From the NCBI GenBank assembly GCA_022484695.1, contig JAKVKU010000013.1, forward strand, positions 29,410 to 93,409: a stretch of DNA of 64,000 nt, read 5' to 3'. This DNA comes from Lactobacillus sp. (lineage in GTDB: Bacteria; Bacillota; Bacilli; Lactobacillales; Lactobacillaceae). Positions 39,440 to 50,183 of this stretch are shown piece by piece (position 1 is the stretch's first letter; each line of letters starts with the position of its first letter). The notes below the pieces were generated by a model. That model searched no databases and was not told where the DNA came from. It was given only the letters and a program-made list of their open reading frames with translations. The position numbers and the translations under genes are program-made.

Positions 39440-39451
39440 TATGAACCCCCC

Positions 39452-39994
39452 TTATTTAGCAAATGGCATACCGACTTGTTTAAGAAGTTCTAAGCCTTCT
39501 TCGTCAGTATTAGCAGTTGTAACGATAACGACATCTAAACCACGGACACGTTCGACTTGATCATAATCGATTTCAGGGAAGATTAATTGTTCCTTGATAC
39601 CTAATGTGTAATTCCCACGACCATCAAACGATTTTGGACTAACACCATGGAAGTCCCGAACGCCTGGCAAGGAAACATTGATCAACTTGTCTAAGAAGTC
39701 CCACATGCGTGTGCCACGCAAGGTAACTTTCGCACCGATTGGCATGCCTTCACGTAAACGGAAGCCGGCAATGGACTTTTTAGCCTTTGTGATCAATGGC
39801 TTTTGACCAGCGATCAAAGTTAATTCATCAACCGCACGATCCAAGTTCTTGGAGTTTGATACGGCATCACCAACACCCATATTCAAAACGATCTTTTCGA
39901 TCTTAGGTGTTTGCATAACAGAAGTATAGTTGAACTTTTCCATCATAGCAGGTGTAATTTCTTTTTGATATTTTGCTTTTAAACGATTTTCCAT
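39452..39994 (-). CDS. rplE: 50S ribosomal protein L5
   Basis: 180 residues. [36 protein letters not shown] and [20 protein letters not shown]. It binds 5S rRNA. 24 bp after rplX. Confidence 0.98.
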   Translation of the reverse strand: MENRLKAKYQKEITPAMMEKFNYTSVMQTPKIEKIVLNMGVGDAVSNSKNLDRAVDELTLIAGQKPLITKAKKSIAGFRLREGMPIGAKVTLRGTRMWDFLDKLINVSLPGVRDFHGVSPKSFDGRGNYTLGIKEQLIFPEIDYDQVERVRGLDVVIVTTANTDEEGLELLKQVGMPFAK

Positions 39995-40018
39995 CTAACT
40001 ATTGTCCTCCTTTCGAGA

Positions 40019-40327
40019 TTAGTCGATCTGTTCACCAGAACGCTTAGCAACGCGGACTTTTTTACCATCCACAATTTTATGGCCAATACGAGTTGGTTTG
40101 TTATCTTTAGGATCTAATAATTGTACGTTGGAAACGTGAATTGCCGCTTCAACGTCCACGATACCACCGTTAGGGTTGGCATTGCTTGGTTTTTGATGTT
40201 TCTTGATTTTGTTAACACCTTCAACAACTACGCGATCTTGTTTAAGTAGGACTTGTGTTACAGTACCTTCCTTACCCTTGTCTTTGCCGCTAATCACACG
40301 GACTTTATCGCCGGTCTTAATGTACAT
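40019..40327 (-). CDS. rplX: 50S ribosomal protein L24
   Basis: 102 residues. KOW motif in [18 protein letters not shown], then [20 protein letters not shown]. Early assembly protein of the large subunit. 40 bp after rplN. Confidence 0.98.
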   Translation of the reverse strand: MYIKTGDKVRVISGKDKGKEGTVTQVLLKQDRVVVEGVNKIKKHQKPSNANPNGGIVDVEAAIHVSNVQLLDPKDNKPTRIGHKIVDGKKVRVAKRSGEQID

Positions 40328-40367
40328 GCACCTGACACCTCCATATCTCTGTTAAGGCTTATACGAA

Positions 40368-40736
40368 TTAAAGTACTTCTGGAGCTAATGAGACAATCTT
40401 CATGAAATCATTGTCACGTAATTCACGTGCAACTGGGCCGAAGATACGTGTGCCCCGTGGGCTCTTGTCAGCGTTAATGATAACAGCTGCATTTTCGTCA
40501 AAGCGAATGTATGAACCATCAGCACGACGGGCACCAGATCTTGTCCGAACGATAACGGCTTTAACAACTTCACCTTTTTTGACAACGCCACCTGGTGTTG
40601 CTTGTTTAACAGTAGCAACGATCGTATCACCAATACCTGCGAACTTACGGTTAGAACCACCTAAAACTTTGATAGTCAAAATTTCACGGGCACCGGAGTT
40701 GTCGGCAACTTTCAAACGACTTTCTTGTTGAATCAC
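40368..40736 (-). CDS. rplN: 50S ribosomal protein L14
   Basis: 122 residues. Starts with GTG 40736 after [46 protein letters not shown] at the end. 28 bp after rpsQ. Confidence 0.98.
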   Translation of the reverse strand: MIQQESRLKVADNSGAREILTIKVLGGSNRKFAGIGDTIVATVKQATPGGVVKKGEVVKAVIVRTRSGARRADGSYIRFDENAAVIINADKSPRGTRIFGPVARELRDNDFMKIVSLAPEVL

Positions 40737-40764
40737 TTGAACAGCCTCCCTTCATTTATAAGAA

Positions 40765-41034
40765 TTACAACGTTACAGATTTCTCAACAATTTCCAGTAA
40801 ACGGAAGCGTTTGAGTTTGGACAATGGCCGAGTTTCCATGATTTTAACAATATCGCCAATTTTAGCGTCGTTGTTGTCATCTTGAACATAATACTTCTTG
40901 GAATAACGGACACGTTTGCCATATGTTGGATGTGCTTTTGTAGTTTCAACGATTACAGTAATAGTCTTGTCAGCTTTGTCAGAAACCACGCGGCCTTGAT
41001 AGACTTTACGTTCGTTACGTTTTGTTTCGCTCAA
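40765..41034 (-). CDS. rpsQ: 30S ribosomal protein S17
   Basis: 89 residues. [20 protein letters not shown] and [20 protein letters not shown]. 23 bp after rpmC. Confidence 0.98.
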   Translation of the reverse strand: MSETKRNERKVYQGRVVSDKADKTITVIVETTKAHPTYGKRVRYSKKYYVQDDNNDAKIGDIVKIMETRPLSKLKRFRLLEIVEKSVTL

Positions 41035-41057
41035 ATTGTGTCGCTCCTTTCTGGGTT

Positions 41058-41252
41058 TTACTTATTGAGTTCTTGTTGCTTTAATACAGTTTTGATCCGG
41101 GCAATGTTCTTACGAACTGCCTTTAAGCGAGCTGTATTTTCAAGTTGACCAGTAGCTTGTTGAAAATGTAGATTAAAAAGTTCTTCTTTATATTCTTTTT
41201 CTTTGGCAAGCATTTCGTCAGTGGTTAATTCTTTAATATCTTTAGCCTTCAT
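41058..41252 (-). CDS. rpmC: 50S ribosomal protein L29
   Basis: 64 residues from ATG 41252 (MKAKDIKEL), whose ribosome site GGTGG lies inside rplP; a GTG at 41264 would add four residues but lies within that site. Coiled-coil-like [20 protein letters not shown] is diagnostic. Overlaps rplP by 11 bp. Confidence 0.96.
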   Translation of the reverse strand: MKAKDIKELTTDEMLAKEKEYKEELFNLHFQQATGQLENTARLKAVRKNIARIKTVLKQQELNK

Positions 41253-41676
41253 CTGATTCGCCACCTACTTCCTCGCGCTTAACAAATTTTGTCCGAATTG
41301 GCAATTTGTTAGAAGCTAAGCGCAATGCTTCGCGGGCTGTTTCTTCAGAAACACCAGCGATTTCAAACATGATCTTTTCACGTTTAACTGGGGCAACCCA
41401 TCCTGCAGGTGCACCTTTACCAGAACCCATACGTACCCCAACACCTTTAGCAGTGTAGGATTTATGAGGGAAAATCCGAATCCAGATTTTACCACCACGT
41501 TTTGTATATCTAGTCATGGCAATACGGGCAGCTTCAATTTGACGGTTAGTGATCCAGTGTGATTCAAGAGCTTTCAAACCATATTCACCGAAATCAACGT
41601 TCTTACCGCCTTTAGCAGCACCACGCATCTTACCACGGAATTCACGACGGTATTTCACACGCTTTGGTACAAGCAT
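41242..41676 (-). CDS. rplP: 50S ribosomal protein L16
   Basis: 144 residues. [39 protein letters not shown]. Its start overlaps the rpsC stop (TAATG), and its end carries the rpmC ribosome site. It contacts the A-site tRNA. Confidence 0.98.
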   Translation of the reverse strand: MLVPKRVKYRREFRGKMRGAAKGGKNVDFGEYGLKALESHWITNRQIEAARIAMTRYTKRGGKIWIRIFPHKSYTAKGVGVRMGSGKGAPAGWVAPVKREKIMFEIAGVSEETAREALRLASNKLPIRTKFVKREEVGGESDEG

Positions 41677-42341
41677 TATCGTTTGCCTCCTTCCGCATTG
41701 TTGTTAGCAGGCTTATCAGGTAAAATTTCACCCCGATAAATCCAAGTCTTGACACCTAATTTACCATAAGTGGTAATGGCTTCTTGCCAAGAATAATCAA
41801 TATCAGCACGCAATGTGTGCAATGGAACGGTACCTTCTGTATGCCATTCTTTACGGGCAATATCAGCACCGTTGACACGACCAGAGATTTGGACTTTGAT
41901 ACCTTTAGCACCGGCACGCATTGTTCTTTGGATTGCTTGTCTTTGGGCACGACGGAAAGCCACACGTGCTTCAAGTTGACGGGCAACACCTTCACCGACT
42001 AATTTAGCATCTAAGTCAGGTTTCTTGATTTCAATGATGTTGATGTGTACCTTACGACCAGTTAAGTTGTTTAACTCTTTACGTAAGTTTTCAACTTCAG
42101 ATCCACCTTTACCAATGACCATACCAGGTTTAGCGGTGTGGATAGAAATATTGACACGATTTGCAGCACGTTCGATTTCTACTTGAGAAACTGAAGCGTC
42201 GATCAATCGTTTGTTGATGTATTTACGGATCCGCAAATCTTCATGAAGAAAAGTTGCAAAATCTTTTTCTGCATACCATTTAGCATCCCAGTCGCGAATG
42301 ACACCGACACGGAAGCCGATTGGATTAATCTTTTGTCCCAA
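41676..42341 (-). CDS. rpsC: 30S ribosomal protein S3
   Basis: 221 residues. KH domain with [18 protein letters not shown]-terminal [18 protein letters not shown] and C-terminal [13 protein letters not shown]. 12 bp after rplV. Confidence 0.98.
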   Translation of the reverse strand: MGQKINPIGFRVGVIRDWDAKWYAEKDFATFLHEDLRIRKYINKRLIDASVSQVEIERAANRVNISIHTAKPGMVIGKGGSEVENLRKELNNLTGRKVHINIIEIKKPDLDAKLVGEGVARQLEARVAFRRAQRQAIQRTMRAGAKGIKVQISGRVNGADIARKEWHTEGTVPLHTLRADIDYSWQEAITTYGKLGVKTWIYRGEILPDKPANNNAEGGKR

Positions 42342-42353
42342 ATTATTCCCTCC

Positions 42354-42713
42354 TTAGTCTTCTTTTTCAGCAACAACCACGGTGATGTGGCTTGTGCGTT
42401 TATTGATTGGTGAAGCAGAACCCTTTGCACGAGGACGGAAACGTTTTAACGTTGGGCCTTCGTCAACATAGGCTTTGGTGATAACCAGGTTTTCTGCATC
42501 TAAATCATAGTTATGTTCTGCATTAGCAACAGCTGATTTCAAAACTTTTGTGATGATTGGTGAAGCACCACGTGGTGTGAATTGCAAGATTGCTAAAGCT
42601 TCAGCAACACTTCTACCACGAATCGTATCGATCACAAGGCGAGCTTTACGAGGGGCAATGCGGACCGTTTTAGCAGTTGCTGTAGCTGATGTTACTTGAA
42701 CTTGATCTGCCAT
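42354..42713 (-). CDS. rplV: 50S ribosomal protein L22
   Basis: 119 residues. [20 protein letters not shown] and the beta-hairpin that lines the exit tunnel, [20 protein letters not shown]. No deletion in the macrolide-contact loop. 17 bp after rpsS. Confidence 0.98.
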   Translation of the reverse strand: MADQVQVTSATATAKTVRIAPRKARLVIDTIRGRSVAEALAILQFTPRGASPIITKVLKSAVANAEHNYDLDAENLVITKAYVDEGPTLKRFRPRAKGSASPINKRTSHITVVVAEKED

Positions 42714-42730
42714 TTGATAAATCTCCCTTC

Positions 42731-43012
42731 TTACTTAGCTGCCGTTTTCTTGTCATCAGTTCCGTGACCACGGAAAGTACGTGTTGGTACAAATTCGCCT
42801 AATTTATGGCCTACCATATCTTCTTGGATATAAACTGGGACGTGTTTTCTCCCATCATAAACAGCGATAGTATAACCAATAAAACTAGGGAAAATTGTAG
42901 AACGACGTGACCAAGTACGGATTACTGTCTTTTTATCTTGATCTGCTTGTGCATCGATCTTCTTTAAAAGATGTGCATCAGCGAATGGTCCTTTTTTAAG
43001 GCTGCGACCCAT
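42731..43012 (-). CDS. rpsS: 30S ribosomal protein S19
   Basis: 93 residues. [40 protein letters not shown] and [13 protein letters not shown]. 37 bp after rplB. Confidence 0.98.
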   Translation of the reverse strand: MGRSLKKGPFADAHLLKKIDAQADQDKKTVIRTWSRRSTIFPSFIGYTIAVYDGRKHVPVYIQEDMVGHKLGEFVPTRTFRGHGTDDKKTAAK

Positions 43013-43049
43013 TATGAAACCTCCTTATGTGTATTCACTAAAACAAAAA

Positions 43050-43880
43050 TTACTTCGTACGATGACGAACGATGAACTTCTCAGATTTAGCTTTACCGTT
43101 ACGTGTCTTCTTACCAAGTGTCTTCTTACCCCATGGTGATAATGGCGAAGGACGACCGATTGGTGCTTTACCTTCACCACCACCGTGTGGGTGATCGTTA
43201 GGGTTCATAACAGACCCACGGACAGTTGGCCGAATGCCTAACCAGCGTTTACGACCGGCTTTACCAATCGCAATCAATTCATGTTGTTCATTACCAACTT
43301 CACCGATTGTAGCCCGGTTAGCTGAAAGGATCATACGAACTTCACCTGAACCTAAACGAACCAATGAGTACTTGCCTTCACGACCAAGCAATTGGGCTGA
43401 AGTCCCAGCAGAACGTACTAATTGACCACCTTTACCAGGTTTTAATTCGATATTATGAATTAAAGTACCAACTGGAATGTTTGCTAATGGCAAAGCATTA
43501 CCAGTCTTGATATCAGCATCTGGACCAGAAACGATGATGTCGCCAACGTTTAAGCCTTTAGGTGCTAAAATGTAAGTTTTGACCCCATCTTCATAATGGA
43601 TCAAAGCGATGTTTGCAGTTCTGTTTGGATCATATTCAATCGCTTTAACATGACCGTTGACGTTATCTTTCAAACGCTTGAAGTCGATGATACGATACTT
43701 TTGCTTATGACCACCACCACGATGGCGAACGGTAATATGACCGTGTGCATTACGACCAGCGGTATGACTTTGTGATTCTAATAAAGACTTTTCAGGGGTC
43801 TTTTTAGTGATTTCGGCGAAATCAGACGCAGTCATATTCCGACGGCCGTTTGTGGTTGGTTTGTATTTAATAATTCCCAC
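43050..43880 (-). CDS. rplB: 50S ribosomal protein L2
   Basis: 276 residues. [20 protein letters not shown], the catalytic-site proximal region with His in [19 protein letters not shown] and the tail [15 protein letters not shown]. 20 bp after rplW. Confidence 0.98.
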   Translation of the reverse strand: MGIIKYKPTTNGRRNMTASDFAEITKKTPEKSLLESQSHTAGRNAHGHITVRHRGGGHKQKYRIIDFKRLKDNVNGHVKAIEYDPNRTANIALIHYEDGVKTYILAPKGLNVGDIIVSGPDADIKTGNALPLANIPVGTLIHNIELKPGKGGQLVRSAGTSAQLLGREGKYSLVRLGSGEVRMILSANRATIGEVGNEQHELIAIGKAGRKRWLGIRPTVRGSVMNPNDHPHGGGEGKAPIGRPSPLSPWGKKTLGKKTRNGKAKSEKFIVRHRTK

Positions 43881-43900
43881 GGAACGTCCCTCCTAAATGA

Positions 43901-44185
43901 TTAATCTTCGAAAATCTTAATTGGTTCTGAATCAGCGGTTAAGGTGACGATAGCCTTGCGGCGCTTGTCAGTATAACCTGTGAAGCGACCCACACGTTTT
44001 TTCTTAGGATGAACGTTCATGATGTTAACCTTGGCAACTTTAACGCCGAAGATTTCTTCGACTGCTTTGCGTACGGCAACTTTGTTGGCGTCTACAGCTA
44101 CATCAAATGTGTATTTGTGGTCGTCCATCGCATTCATCGTTGCTTCAGTAACGATGGGGCGCTTAATAATGTCTCTAGCTGTCAT
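43901..44185 (-). CDS. rplW: 50S ribosomal protein L23
   Basis: 94 residues. [17 protein letters not shown] and [20 protein letters not shown]. It forms the docking site for trigger factor and SRP at the tunnel exit. Its start overlaps the rplD stop by one base. Confidence 0.98.
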   Translation of the reverse strand: MTARDIIKRPIVTEATMNAMDDHKYTFDVAVDANKVAVRKAVEEIFGVKVAKVNIMNVHPKKKRVGRFTGYTDKRRKAIVTLTADSEPIKIFED

Positions 44186-44808
44186 TATGCAAGCACCTCC
44201 TCAATCTTGTCTAATGCTTTCTTTGTTAAAACTAATTTATCAGTGTTAGCAACGTCTAAAACGTTCAATTGATCAGCTGCTAAGACAGAAACGCCTTCAA
44301 TGTTACGAGCTGATAATGCCACGTTGTCATTGCCTGCTTCTAAAGCAATCAATAACTTGCCATCTAATTTCAAGTTGCCTAAAACAGCTGTGAAATCTTT
44401 GGTCTTTGGTGTTGCCAATTGTAAGTCGTCAACAACAACTAAATCGCCATCGATCACTTTTTGTGACAATACAGACTTAATTGCTAAGCGACGAACTTTA
44501 CGTGGTAAACGGTAGCTATAATCTCTTGGTGTTGGCCCAAAGACAATACCCCCGCCACGCCATTGTGGTGAACGAATGGAACCTTGACGGGCACGACCTG
44601 TACCCTTTTGACGCCATGGTTTACGACCACCACCGGAAACAGCAGATCTGTTTTTCGTTGAATGAGTCCCTTGACGTTTGCCAGCGCGTTGCATCAAAAT
44701 TGCATCTGTTACAACGTTGTTGTTAGGTTCGATACCGAAAATTGCATCTGTTAATTCAACTGTGCCGTTTTCAGAACCGTCTTGTTTAAATAATGTTACG
44801 CTTGTCAT
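44185..44808 (-). CDS. rplD: 50S ribosomal protein L4
   Basis: 207 residues. The tunnel-lining loop [20 protein letters not shown] and [20 protein letters not shown] are intact, then [18 protein letters not shown]4 is the classical autoregulator of S10 operons in enterobacteria; no such claim is made here. 20 bp after rplC. Confidence 0.98.
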   Translation of the reverse strand: MTSVTLFKQDGSENGTVELTDAIFGIEPNNNVVTDAILMQRAGKRQGTHSTKNRSAVSGGGRKPWRQKGTGRARQGSIRSPQWRGGGIVFGPTPRDYSYRLPRKVRRLAIKSVLSQKVIDGDLVVVDDLQLATPKTKDFTAVLGNLKLDGKLLIALEAGNDNVALSARNIEGVSVLAADQLNVLDVANTDKLVLTKKALDKIEEVLA

Positions 44809-44828
44809 AAATTAGCCTCCTTCCTGAA

Positions 44829-45461
44829 TTATTTCTGTGTTTTGATTGCGCTCTTGATGGTAACAAATGAGTGGTTAGCACCAGGCACGTTACCTTTGAT
44901 CAAGATAGCATTGTTGTCAGTGTTCACACTAACGATTTCAAGATTTTGCATTGTAACGGTGTTGTTACCCATCCGACCTGGTAATGGTTTGCCTTTGAAT
45001 ACCCGGTTAATGATCGCACCCATTGAACCTGCGACACGATGATAACGCGAACCGTGGGTTTCAGGGCCCCGTGATTGGTTATTCTTTTTAATGTTACCTT
45101 GGAAACCATGACCTTTAGAAATACCTGTCACATCGACGATATCTCCAACTTCAAAGGTGTCGACTTTTACTTCGTCGCCAACTTTATAATCCCCTAGTGC
45201 GACATCTCTGATTTCTTTAATGAAGCGCTTAGGGGTCGTGTTTGCTTTTGCTGCATGACCTTTAGCAGGTTTGTTTGACAAAATTTCGCGTTTGTCGTCA
45301 AAGCCAAGTTGAATTGCTTCGTAGCCGTCTGTTTCAGGGGTTTTGAGTTGCAAGACAATGTTAGGTTCGGCTTCAATGACAGTAACTGGAATTAATTCCC
45401 CGTTGTCGCTGAATACTTGTGTCATACCTACTTTTTTACCTAAGATTCCTTTTCTGGTCAT
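44829..45461 (-). CDS. rplC: 50S ribosomal protein L3
   Basis: 210 residues. [40 protein letters not shown] and [14 protein letters not shown]. 31 bp after rpsJ. Confidence 0.98.
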   Translation of the reverse strand: MTRKGILGKKVGMTQVFSDNGELIPVTVIEAEPNIVLQLKTPETDGYEAIQLGFDDKREILSNKPAKGHAAKANTTPKRFIKEIRDVALGDYKVGDEVKVDTFEVGDIVDVTGISKGHGFQGNIKKNNQSRGPETHGSRYHRVAGSMGAIINRVFKGKPLPGRMGNNTVTMQNLEIVSVNTDNNAILIKGNVPGANHSFVTIKSAIKTQK

Positions 45462-45492
45462 GAGTACACCTCCATGTATAATGTATTTTTAA

Positions 45493-45801
45493 TTATAATT
45501 TAATTTCGATATCTACGCCGCTTGGTAAATCAAGTTTCATCAAGGCATCAACAGTTTTAGGTGTTGGGTTAATGATATCGATTAAGCGTTTATGTGTACG
45601 CATTTCGAATTGTTCCCGTGAATCTTTGTATTTATGTGGTGCCCGGATCACGGTGTACAATGTTCTTTCAGTAGGCAATGGGATTGGACCTGAGATTTGT
45701 GCCCCAGTTCTTTGTGCCGTTTCAACGATCTTATCCGCAGATTGATCTAAGATACGGTGTTCATATGCCTTTAAACGAATCCGAATTTTTTGCTTTGCCA
45801 T
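45493..45801 (-). CDS. rpsJ: 30S ribosomal protein S10
   Basis: 102 residues from ATG 45801, preceded by [25 protein letters not shown], then [16 protein letters not shown] and [14 protein letters not shown]. First gene of the S10 operon, about 160 nt downstream of its promoter. Confidence 0.98.
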   Translation of the reverse strand: MAKQKIRIRLKAYEHRILDQSADKIVETAQRTGAQISGPIPLPTERTLYTVIRAPHKYKDSREQFEMRTHKRLIDIINPTPKTVDALMKLDLPSGVDIEIKL

Positions 45802-45960
45802 AGTGTTACCTCCTTCGTCTATTATCATGAGTAGACTAGCTCTGTGAAAATTCCCGGCGCGCCCGTGGCAATGTATCCGGGCGTGTCGCAACCTTCCACG
45901 TCTTAGCCAACCCCTTTTCTAAAAAGGGGCGTACTGGTCTTACTAAAATCAGCACTTTTA
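45802..45960 (-). promoter_or_regulatory. S10 operon leader
   Basis: A 160-nt untranslated leader. It contains the hairpin CCCCTTTT/AAAAGGGG (about 45911-45930) and, nearer rpsJ, a GC-rich 10-bp stem (45856-45887, core CGCCCG/CGGGCG) that stands out from the AT-rich surroundings. Leaders with similar GC-rich cores precede rpsJ in other lactobacilli; the regulatory role is not established from the sequence. Confidence 0.55.
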
Positions 45961-45962
45961 AT

Positions 45963-45991
45963 ATGATACTTGAATTTGGTCATAAAAACAA
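45963..45991 (-). promoter_or_regulatory. S10 operon promoter
   Basis: Minus strand: -35 TTGTTT (45986-45991), 17-bp spacer, -10 TATCAT (45963-45968). It is the only good promoter between the isochorismatase-like gene and rpsJ. Confidence 0.7.
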
Positions 45992-46094
45992 GTCTTTTTT
46001 TCATATTGGATCAGATTTTCACTTTAAGACCAAAACATTGACAGTTGGTCCAACTGACTCTAAAGTAAGACTTAAAAAATGGAGGTCTGCTGTT

Positions 46095-46667
46095 ATGTCA
46101 AAAGATACAGCATTAGTAGTCATTGATTATACCAATGATTTTGTGGCTGATAAGGGAAGTTTAACTAGTGGCCAACCGGCTCAAGCCATCGATGCCTTTA
46201 TTGCCCAGCGCGCGCAAACTTATTTAGACCAGGGTCAGTTTGTCTTCTTCCCCACGGATCTGCATGTAAAAAATGACCCCTACCATCCAGAGACCAAATT
46301 ATTTCCGCCCCACAATTTAGCCAACACTTGGGGCCGGGAACTGTACGGTCAAACCGGGGCTTGGTTTAAGGCTAATCAGGCTAAGGATCAAGTGCTCTTT
46401 TTAGATAAGACCCGCTATAATGCTTTTACTGGGACCACTTTAGATTTGCAGCTGCGGGCCCGGGAAATCACCACCATCGAGTTGGTGGGGGTTTGCACCG
46501 ACATTTGTATTTTGCATACAGCGATTGGTGCCTATGATTTAGGCTACAAGCTGATTATTCCAGAAGCCGGCGTGGCCACCTTTAATCCTAGTGGCCATGT
46601 ATGGGCTTTACAGCACTTTAAAACTGTCCTGGGGGCAGATGTACCCCAGGACGTGACCAATCGCTGA
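46095..46667 (+). CDS. pncA: Nicotinamidase / isochorismatase-family cysteine hydrolase
   Basis: 190 residues from ATG 46095 (GGAGG upstream). D11 in VVIDYTNDF, K105 in FLDKTRYNAF and Cys138 in VCTDICILH form the catalytic triad; the D55-x-H57 with His73 resembles the PncA metal site. It deamidates nicotinamide to nicotinate for NAD salvage. Divergent from the S10 operon; its promoter region overlaps that of rpsJ. Ends with its own terminator. Confidence 0.9.
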   Translation: MSKDTALVVIDYTNDFVADKGSLTSGQPAQAIDAFIAQRAQTYLDQGQFVFFPTDLHVKNDPYHPETKLFPPHNLANTWGRELYGQTGAWFKANQAKDQVLFLDKTRYNAFTGTTLDLQLRAREITTIELVGVCTDICILHTAIGAYDLGYKLIIPEAGVATFNPSGHVWALQHFKTVLGADVPQDVTNR

Positions 46668-46713
46668 CAGTGGGGTTCATTTATAATAGAAGAAACAAGC
46701 TCAATTTCCTTTT

Positions 46714-46748
46714 AAAGCGGTGCTAGCTTAGTTAGCACCGCTTTTTTC
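46714..46748 (+). terminator. Terminator of the nicotinamidase gene
   Basis: Plus strand: GCGGTGCTA/TAGCACCGC stem followed by six T. It adjoins the fusA terminator on the other strand. Confidence 0.88.
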
Positions 46749-46751
46749 GTA

Positions 46752-46785
46752 CGAAAAAAGCACCCTACTAAGTAGGATGCTCTTT
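46752..46785 (-). terminator. Terminator of the str operon (after fusA)
   Basis: Minus strand: AGCATCCTA/TAGGGTGCT stem (one wobble) with a CTTAG loop and six T. Confidence 0.88.
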
Positions 46786-46800
46786 AAAGACATCAATTGA

Positions 46801-48903
46801 TTAGTCAGCAGCTGGTACGTTGCCGCCATTTTTCTTGATGATTTCTTCTTGAATAGACTTAGGTACAGCTGAGTAATGGTCAAATGTCATGGTAAATGTC
46901 CCACGACCTTGGGTTGCAGAACGCAAGGTTGTAGCATAACCAAACATTTCAGACAGTGGTACAAAGGCATTAACAACTTGGGCATTGCCCCGAGCTTCCA
47001 TACCTTCCACACGACCACGCCGCGCAGTAACTTGGCCCATCACGTCCCCAAGATATTCTTCAGGGGCAACGACTTCGACCTTCATGATTGGTTCCAAGAT
47101 AACGGCACCAGCAGATTTAGCCGCATTGCGCAAAGCAATAGAGGCTGCTACTTTAAAGGCCGCTTCAGAGGAATCGACTTCATGATAAGACCCGTCATAA
47201 AGTTTAGCCTTAACGTCGATCAAAGGATAACCAGCTAAGACACCATTTGCCATAGATTCTTTCAAACCTTGTTCAACAGATGGAATATATTCACGAGGCA
47301 CAACACCACCGACGATGGCGTTTTCGAATTCAAAGCCTTTACCTTCTTCGTTAGGTGTGAATTCAATCCAAACATCACCATATTGACCTTTACCACCAGA
47401 CTGGCGGACAAACTTCCCTTGTGCGGAAGTTTCTTTTGTAAAGGTTTCACGGTAAGCTACTTGAGGTTCACCGACTTTAGCGGCAACCTTGAATTCACGT
47501 TTCATCCGGTCAACCATGATATCCAAATGCAATTCGCCCATGCCGGCGATCAGTGTTTCGCCAGTTTCAGGGTTCGTTTCAGCACGGAAGGTTGGATCTT
47601 CTTCAGCAAGTTTTTGCAAAGCGTTATCCAACTTATCACGATCTTCTTTAGAGTTTGGTTCGATGGAAACCTGAATAACGGGTTCAGGAATTTCCAAGGA
47701 TTCCAAAATCAAAGGATGATCTTCAGCTGTTAAAGAATCACCAGTGGTTGTATTCTTCAAACCAATGGCAGCTGCGATATCACCAGAGAATACTTCAGGG
47801 ATTTCTTGACGGTGATTGGCGTGCATTTGTAGCAGCCGACCAACACGTTCCCGAGAATCCTTAGTGGCATTCAAGACATAAGAGCCGGCTTCCAAAGTCC
47901 CAGTGTAAACCCGGATGTAAGTCAGACGACCTACGAATGGGTCAGTGGCAACTTTAAAGGCTAAGGCTGCGAAGTCTTTGTCGTCGCCGGCGATCAATTC
48001 AACTTTATCCCCAGTTTCAGGATCAGTTGCATGATATGGGCGAACGTCTAATGGAGATGGTAAATAATCAACGGTAGCATCCATCAACATTTGGACACCC
48101 TTGTTCTTGAAGGCAGAACCGGCAAGAACTGGGAAGAATTTCAAATCGATGGTTGCTTTACGAATAGCTTGACGCAATTCATCATTGCTGATTTCTTCGC
48201 CTTCAAGGTATTTGTCCATGATATCATCATCAACATCAGCGACAGCTTCAACTAATTCTTGACGACGCTTTTCAGCTTGTTCTTTATATTCGTCAGGAAC
48301 ATCAACCGTGTCCCACTTAGTACCTAATTCATCTTCATCATACAAATCGGCTTTCATTTCGATCAAGTCGATAACGCCTTCGAATTTATCTTCGGCGCCG
48401 ATTGGCATTTGAATTGGGTGGGCATTAGCTTGTAAGCGGTCATGTAAAGTTGACACAGAGTAGTCAAAATCAGCACCGATTTTGTCCATCTTGTTAACGA
48501 ATACTAACCGGGGCACGCCATAAGTGGTAGCTTGGCGCCAGACGTTTTCGGTTTGGGGTTCAACACCGGATTGGGCGTCTAAGACAGTGATGGCACCATC
48601 TAAGACCCGTAAAGAACGTTCAACTTCGATTGTGAAGTCCACGTGCCCTGGGGTATCAATGATATTGATACGGGTATCTTTCCATTGGGCAGTAGTTGCG
48701 GCTGAAGTGATTGTTATACCACGTTCTTGTTCTTGGGCCATCCAGTCCATTTGTGAAGCCCCTTCGTGGGTTTCACCAATTTTATGAATTTTACCAGTGT
48801 AGTATAAAATACGCTCAGTGGTCGTAGTTTTACCAGCATCGATATGGGCCATGATCCCGATATTACGTGTCTTAGCTAATGGGAATTCACGGGTATTTGC
48901 CAT
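46801..48903 (-). CDS. fusA: Translation elongation factor G
   Basis: 700 residues. G1 [20 protein letters not shown]2 TITSAAT, G3 DTPGHVDF, G4 [10 protein letters not shown], and domain IV with the conserved [15 protein letters not shown]. It drives tRNA-mRNA translocation by GTP hydrolysis. Last gene of rpsL-rpsG-fusA; tuf is not adjacent. A hairpin occupies the rpsG-fusA gap. Confidence 0.98.
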   Translation of the reverse strand: MANTREFPLAKTRNIGIMAHIDAGKTTTTERILYYTGKIHKIGETHEGASQMDWMAQEQERGITITSAATTAQWKDTRINIIDTPGHVDFTIEVERSLRVLDGAITVLDAQSGVEPQTENVWRQATTYGVPRLVFVNKMDKIGADFDYSVSTLHDRLQANAHPIQMPIGAEDKFEGVIDLIEMKADLYDEDELGTKWDTVDVPDEYKEQAEKRRQELVEAVADVDDDIMDKYLEGEEISNDELRQAIRKATIDLKFFPVLAGSAFKNKGVQMLMDATVDYLPSPLDVRPYHATDPETGDKVELIAGDDKDFAALAFKVATDPFVGRLTYIRVYTGTLEAGSYVLNATKDSRERVGRLLQMHANHRQEIPEVFSGDIAAAIGLKNTTTGDSLTAEDHPLILESLEIPEPVIQVSIEPNSKEDRDKLDNALQKLAEEDPTFRAETNPETGETLIAGMGELHLDIMVDRMKREFKVAAKVGEPQVAYRETFTKETSAQGKFVRQSGGKGQYGDVWIEFTPNEEGKGFEFENAIVGGVVPREYIPSVEQGLKESMANGVLAGYPLIDVKAKLYDGSYHEVDSSEAAFKVAASIALRNAAKSAGAVILEPIMKVEVVAPEEYLGDVMGQVTARRGRVEGMEARGNAQVVNAFVPLSEMFGYATTLRSATQGRGTFTMTFDHYSAVPKSIQEEIIKKNGGNVPAAD

Positions 48904-48929
48904 GAAACAGTTTGCTCCTCTCTATACAT

Positions 48930-48963
48930 AAACCCACGCCAGATCAATTCTGGCCATGGGTTT
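48930..48963 (-). other. Hairpin in the rpsG-fusA intergenic region
   Basis: AAACCCA and TGGGTTT, with inner CCAGA/TCTGG, form a long stem but without a T run. It may adjust mRNA stability or the S7/EF-G ratio. Confidence 0.5.
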
Positions 48964-48984
48964 AAATAGCTTCCAAAAAAAATT

Positions 48985-49455
48985 TTACCAGCGATAATGT
49001 GCGAATGCCCGGTTGGCATCAGCCATTTTATGTGTATCTTCACGTTTCTTAACAGCTGCACCAGTGTTATTGGCTGCATCCATTACTTCATTAGCCAAAC
49101 GTTGATCCATTGTATGTTCGCCACGAAGACGTGCATAGTTAACGATCCAACGTAAGCCCAATGTTGTCCGACGTTCAGGACGAACTTCAATTGGTACTTG
49201 GTAGTTAGACCCACCAATACGGCGAGCTTTAACTTCAAGAACAGGCATAACGTTCTTCATAGCTTGTTCGAAAACTTCAAGGGGATCGTTACCTGTTTTT
49301 TCTTTAACGATATCAAATGCATCATATAAAATTGTTGATGCAGTGCCCCGTTTGCCATCAACCATCAAATGGTTGATCAAACGAGTAACTAATTTAGAAT
49401 TGTACATTGGATCTGGTAATACGTCGCGTTGTGCGATGTGCCCTTTTCTTGGCAT
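48985..49455 (-). CDS. rpsG: 30S ribosomal protein S7
   Basis: 156 residues. [39 protein letters not shown] and the C-terminal [20 protein letters not shown]. 38 bp after rpsL. It is the assembly initiator of the small-subunit head. Confidence 0.98.
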   Translation of the reverse strand: MPRKGHIAQRDVLPDPMYNSKLVTRLINHLMVDGKRGTASTILYDAFDIVKEKTGNDPLEVFEQAMKNVMPVLEVKARRIGGSNYQVPIEVRPERRTTLGLRWIVNYARLRGEHTMDQRLANEVMDAANNTGAAVKKREDTHKMADANRAFAHYRW

Positions 49456-49493
49456 GTGTCATAACCTCCTAAAAATGTTTAAATGAATGTGTA

Positions 49494-49907
49494 TTATTTC
49501 TTAGGTCTCTTAGTCCCATATTTAGAACGGCCTTGCATACGGTCAGTTACACCGGCAGTATCCAATGCGCCACGAACGATATGGTAACGAACACCAGGTA
49601 AATCCTTAACACGGCCACCACGAATTAAAACCACACTATGTTCTTGCAAGTTATGGCCAATACCAGGAATGTAAGCTGTCACTTCAATTAAGTTAGACAA
49701 GCGTACACGGGCATATTTCCGTAAAGCTGAGTTAGGTTTTTTAGGGGTCATTGTCCCGACACGAGTTGCCACACCACGTTTTTGTGGTGCTGGGTTTTTG
49801 ACCATGGCTTTCTTCATACTGTTGTAACCGAAGTTCAAAGCAGGTGAGTCAGATTTAGTTGTCCGACTCTTACGACCTTTGCGTACTAATTGATTAACTG
49901 TAGGCAT
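49494..49907 (-). CDS. rpsL: 30S ribosomal protein S12
   Basis: 137 residues from ATG 49907 (GAGGAGG upstream), the family's normal length. [17 protein letters not shown] and [17 protein letters not shown] carry the wild-type lysines (streptomycin-sensitive type). First gene of the str operon. Confidence 0.98.
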   Translation of the reverse strand: MPTVNQLVRKGRKSRTTKSDSPALNFGYNSMKKAMVKNPAPQKRGVATRVGTMTPKKPNSALRKYARVRLSNLIEVTAYIPGIGHNLQEHSVVLIRGGRVKDLPGVRYHIVRGALDTAGVTDRMQGRSKYGTKRPKK

Positions 49908-50078
49908 TATTATCCTCCTCAAGAATGTTTTTTGTCTCCTGGTGGTGATTTAAGTCCACACATCCAGGTGTTCTTTTTTAGGCAAAAAAATAAGCAATTA
50001 TTTGCATATGGCTTCACTGTCAGCCAGCACGTTATATATATATTAAATATTAACACTGCACAGAAAAGTACCTAAACA

Positions 50079-50107
50079 AATATACCAGCATCCCCCATCA
50101 GTGTCAA
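50079..50107 (-). promoter_or_regulatory. str operon promoter
   Basis: Minus strand: consensus -35 TTGACA (50102-50107), 17 bp, extended -10 TGG-TATATT (50079-50084). The leader to rpsL is about 165 nt and contains a CCTGG/CCAGG-based hairpin (about 49940-49970). Confidence 0.85.
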
Positions 50108-50183
50108 CCTCCTTTCTAATTTAATTCCACTCGGTGGCCTTGGCGTAATTTAAGAATACGTACGAATTTTGGAGGTGATCCAT

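Noticed and set aside
45963..46094. N-terminal extension of the nicotinamidase frame
   Set aside because: The extension overlaps the S10 promoter, lacks homology, and a GGAGG site fits ATG 46095 exactly.
50155..50168. TACGAAT immediately before the prepilin peptidase gene, resembling the streptococcal competence (ComX) -10 box
   Set aside because: A start 6-7 nt downstream would fall inside the ribosome binding site and remove part of it, so the word is badly placed for a promoter unless translation begins further downstream.
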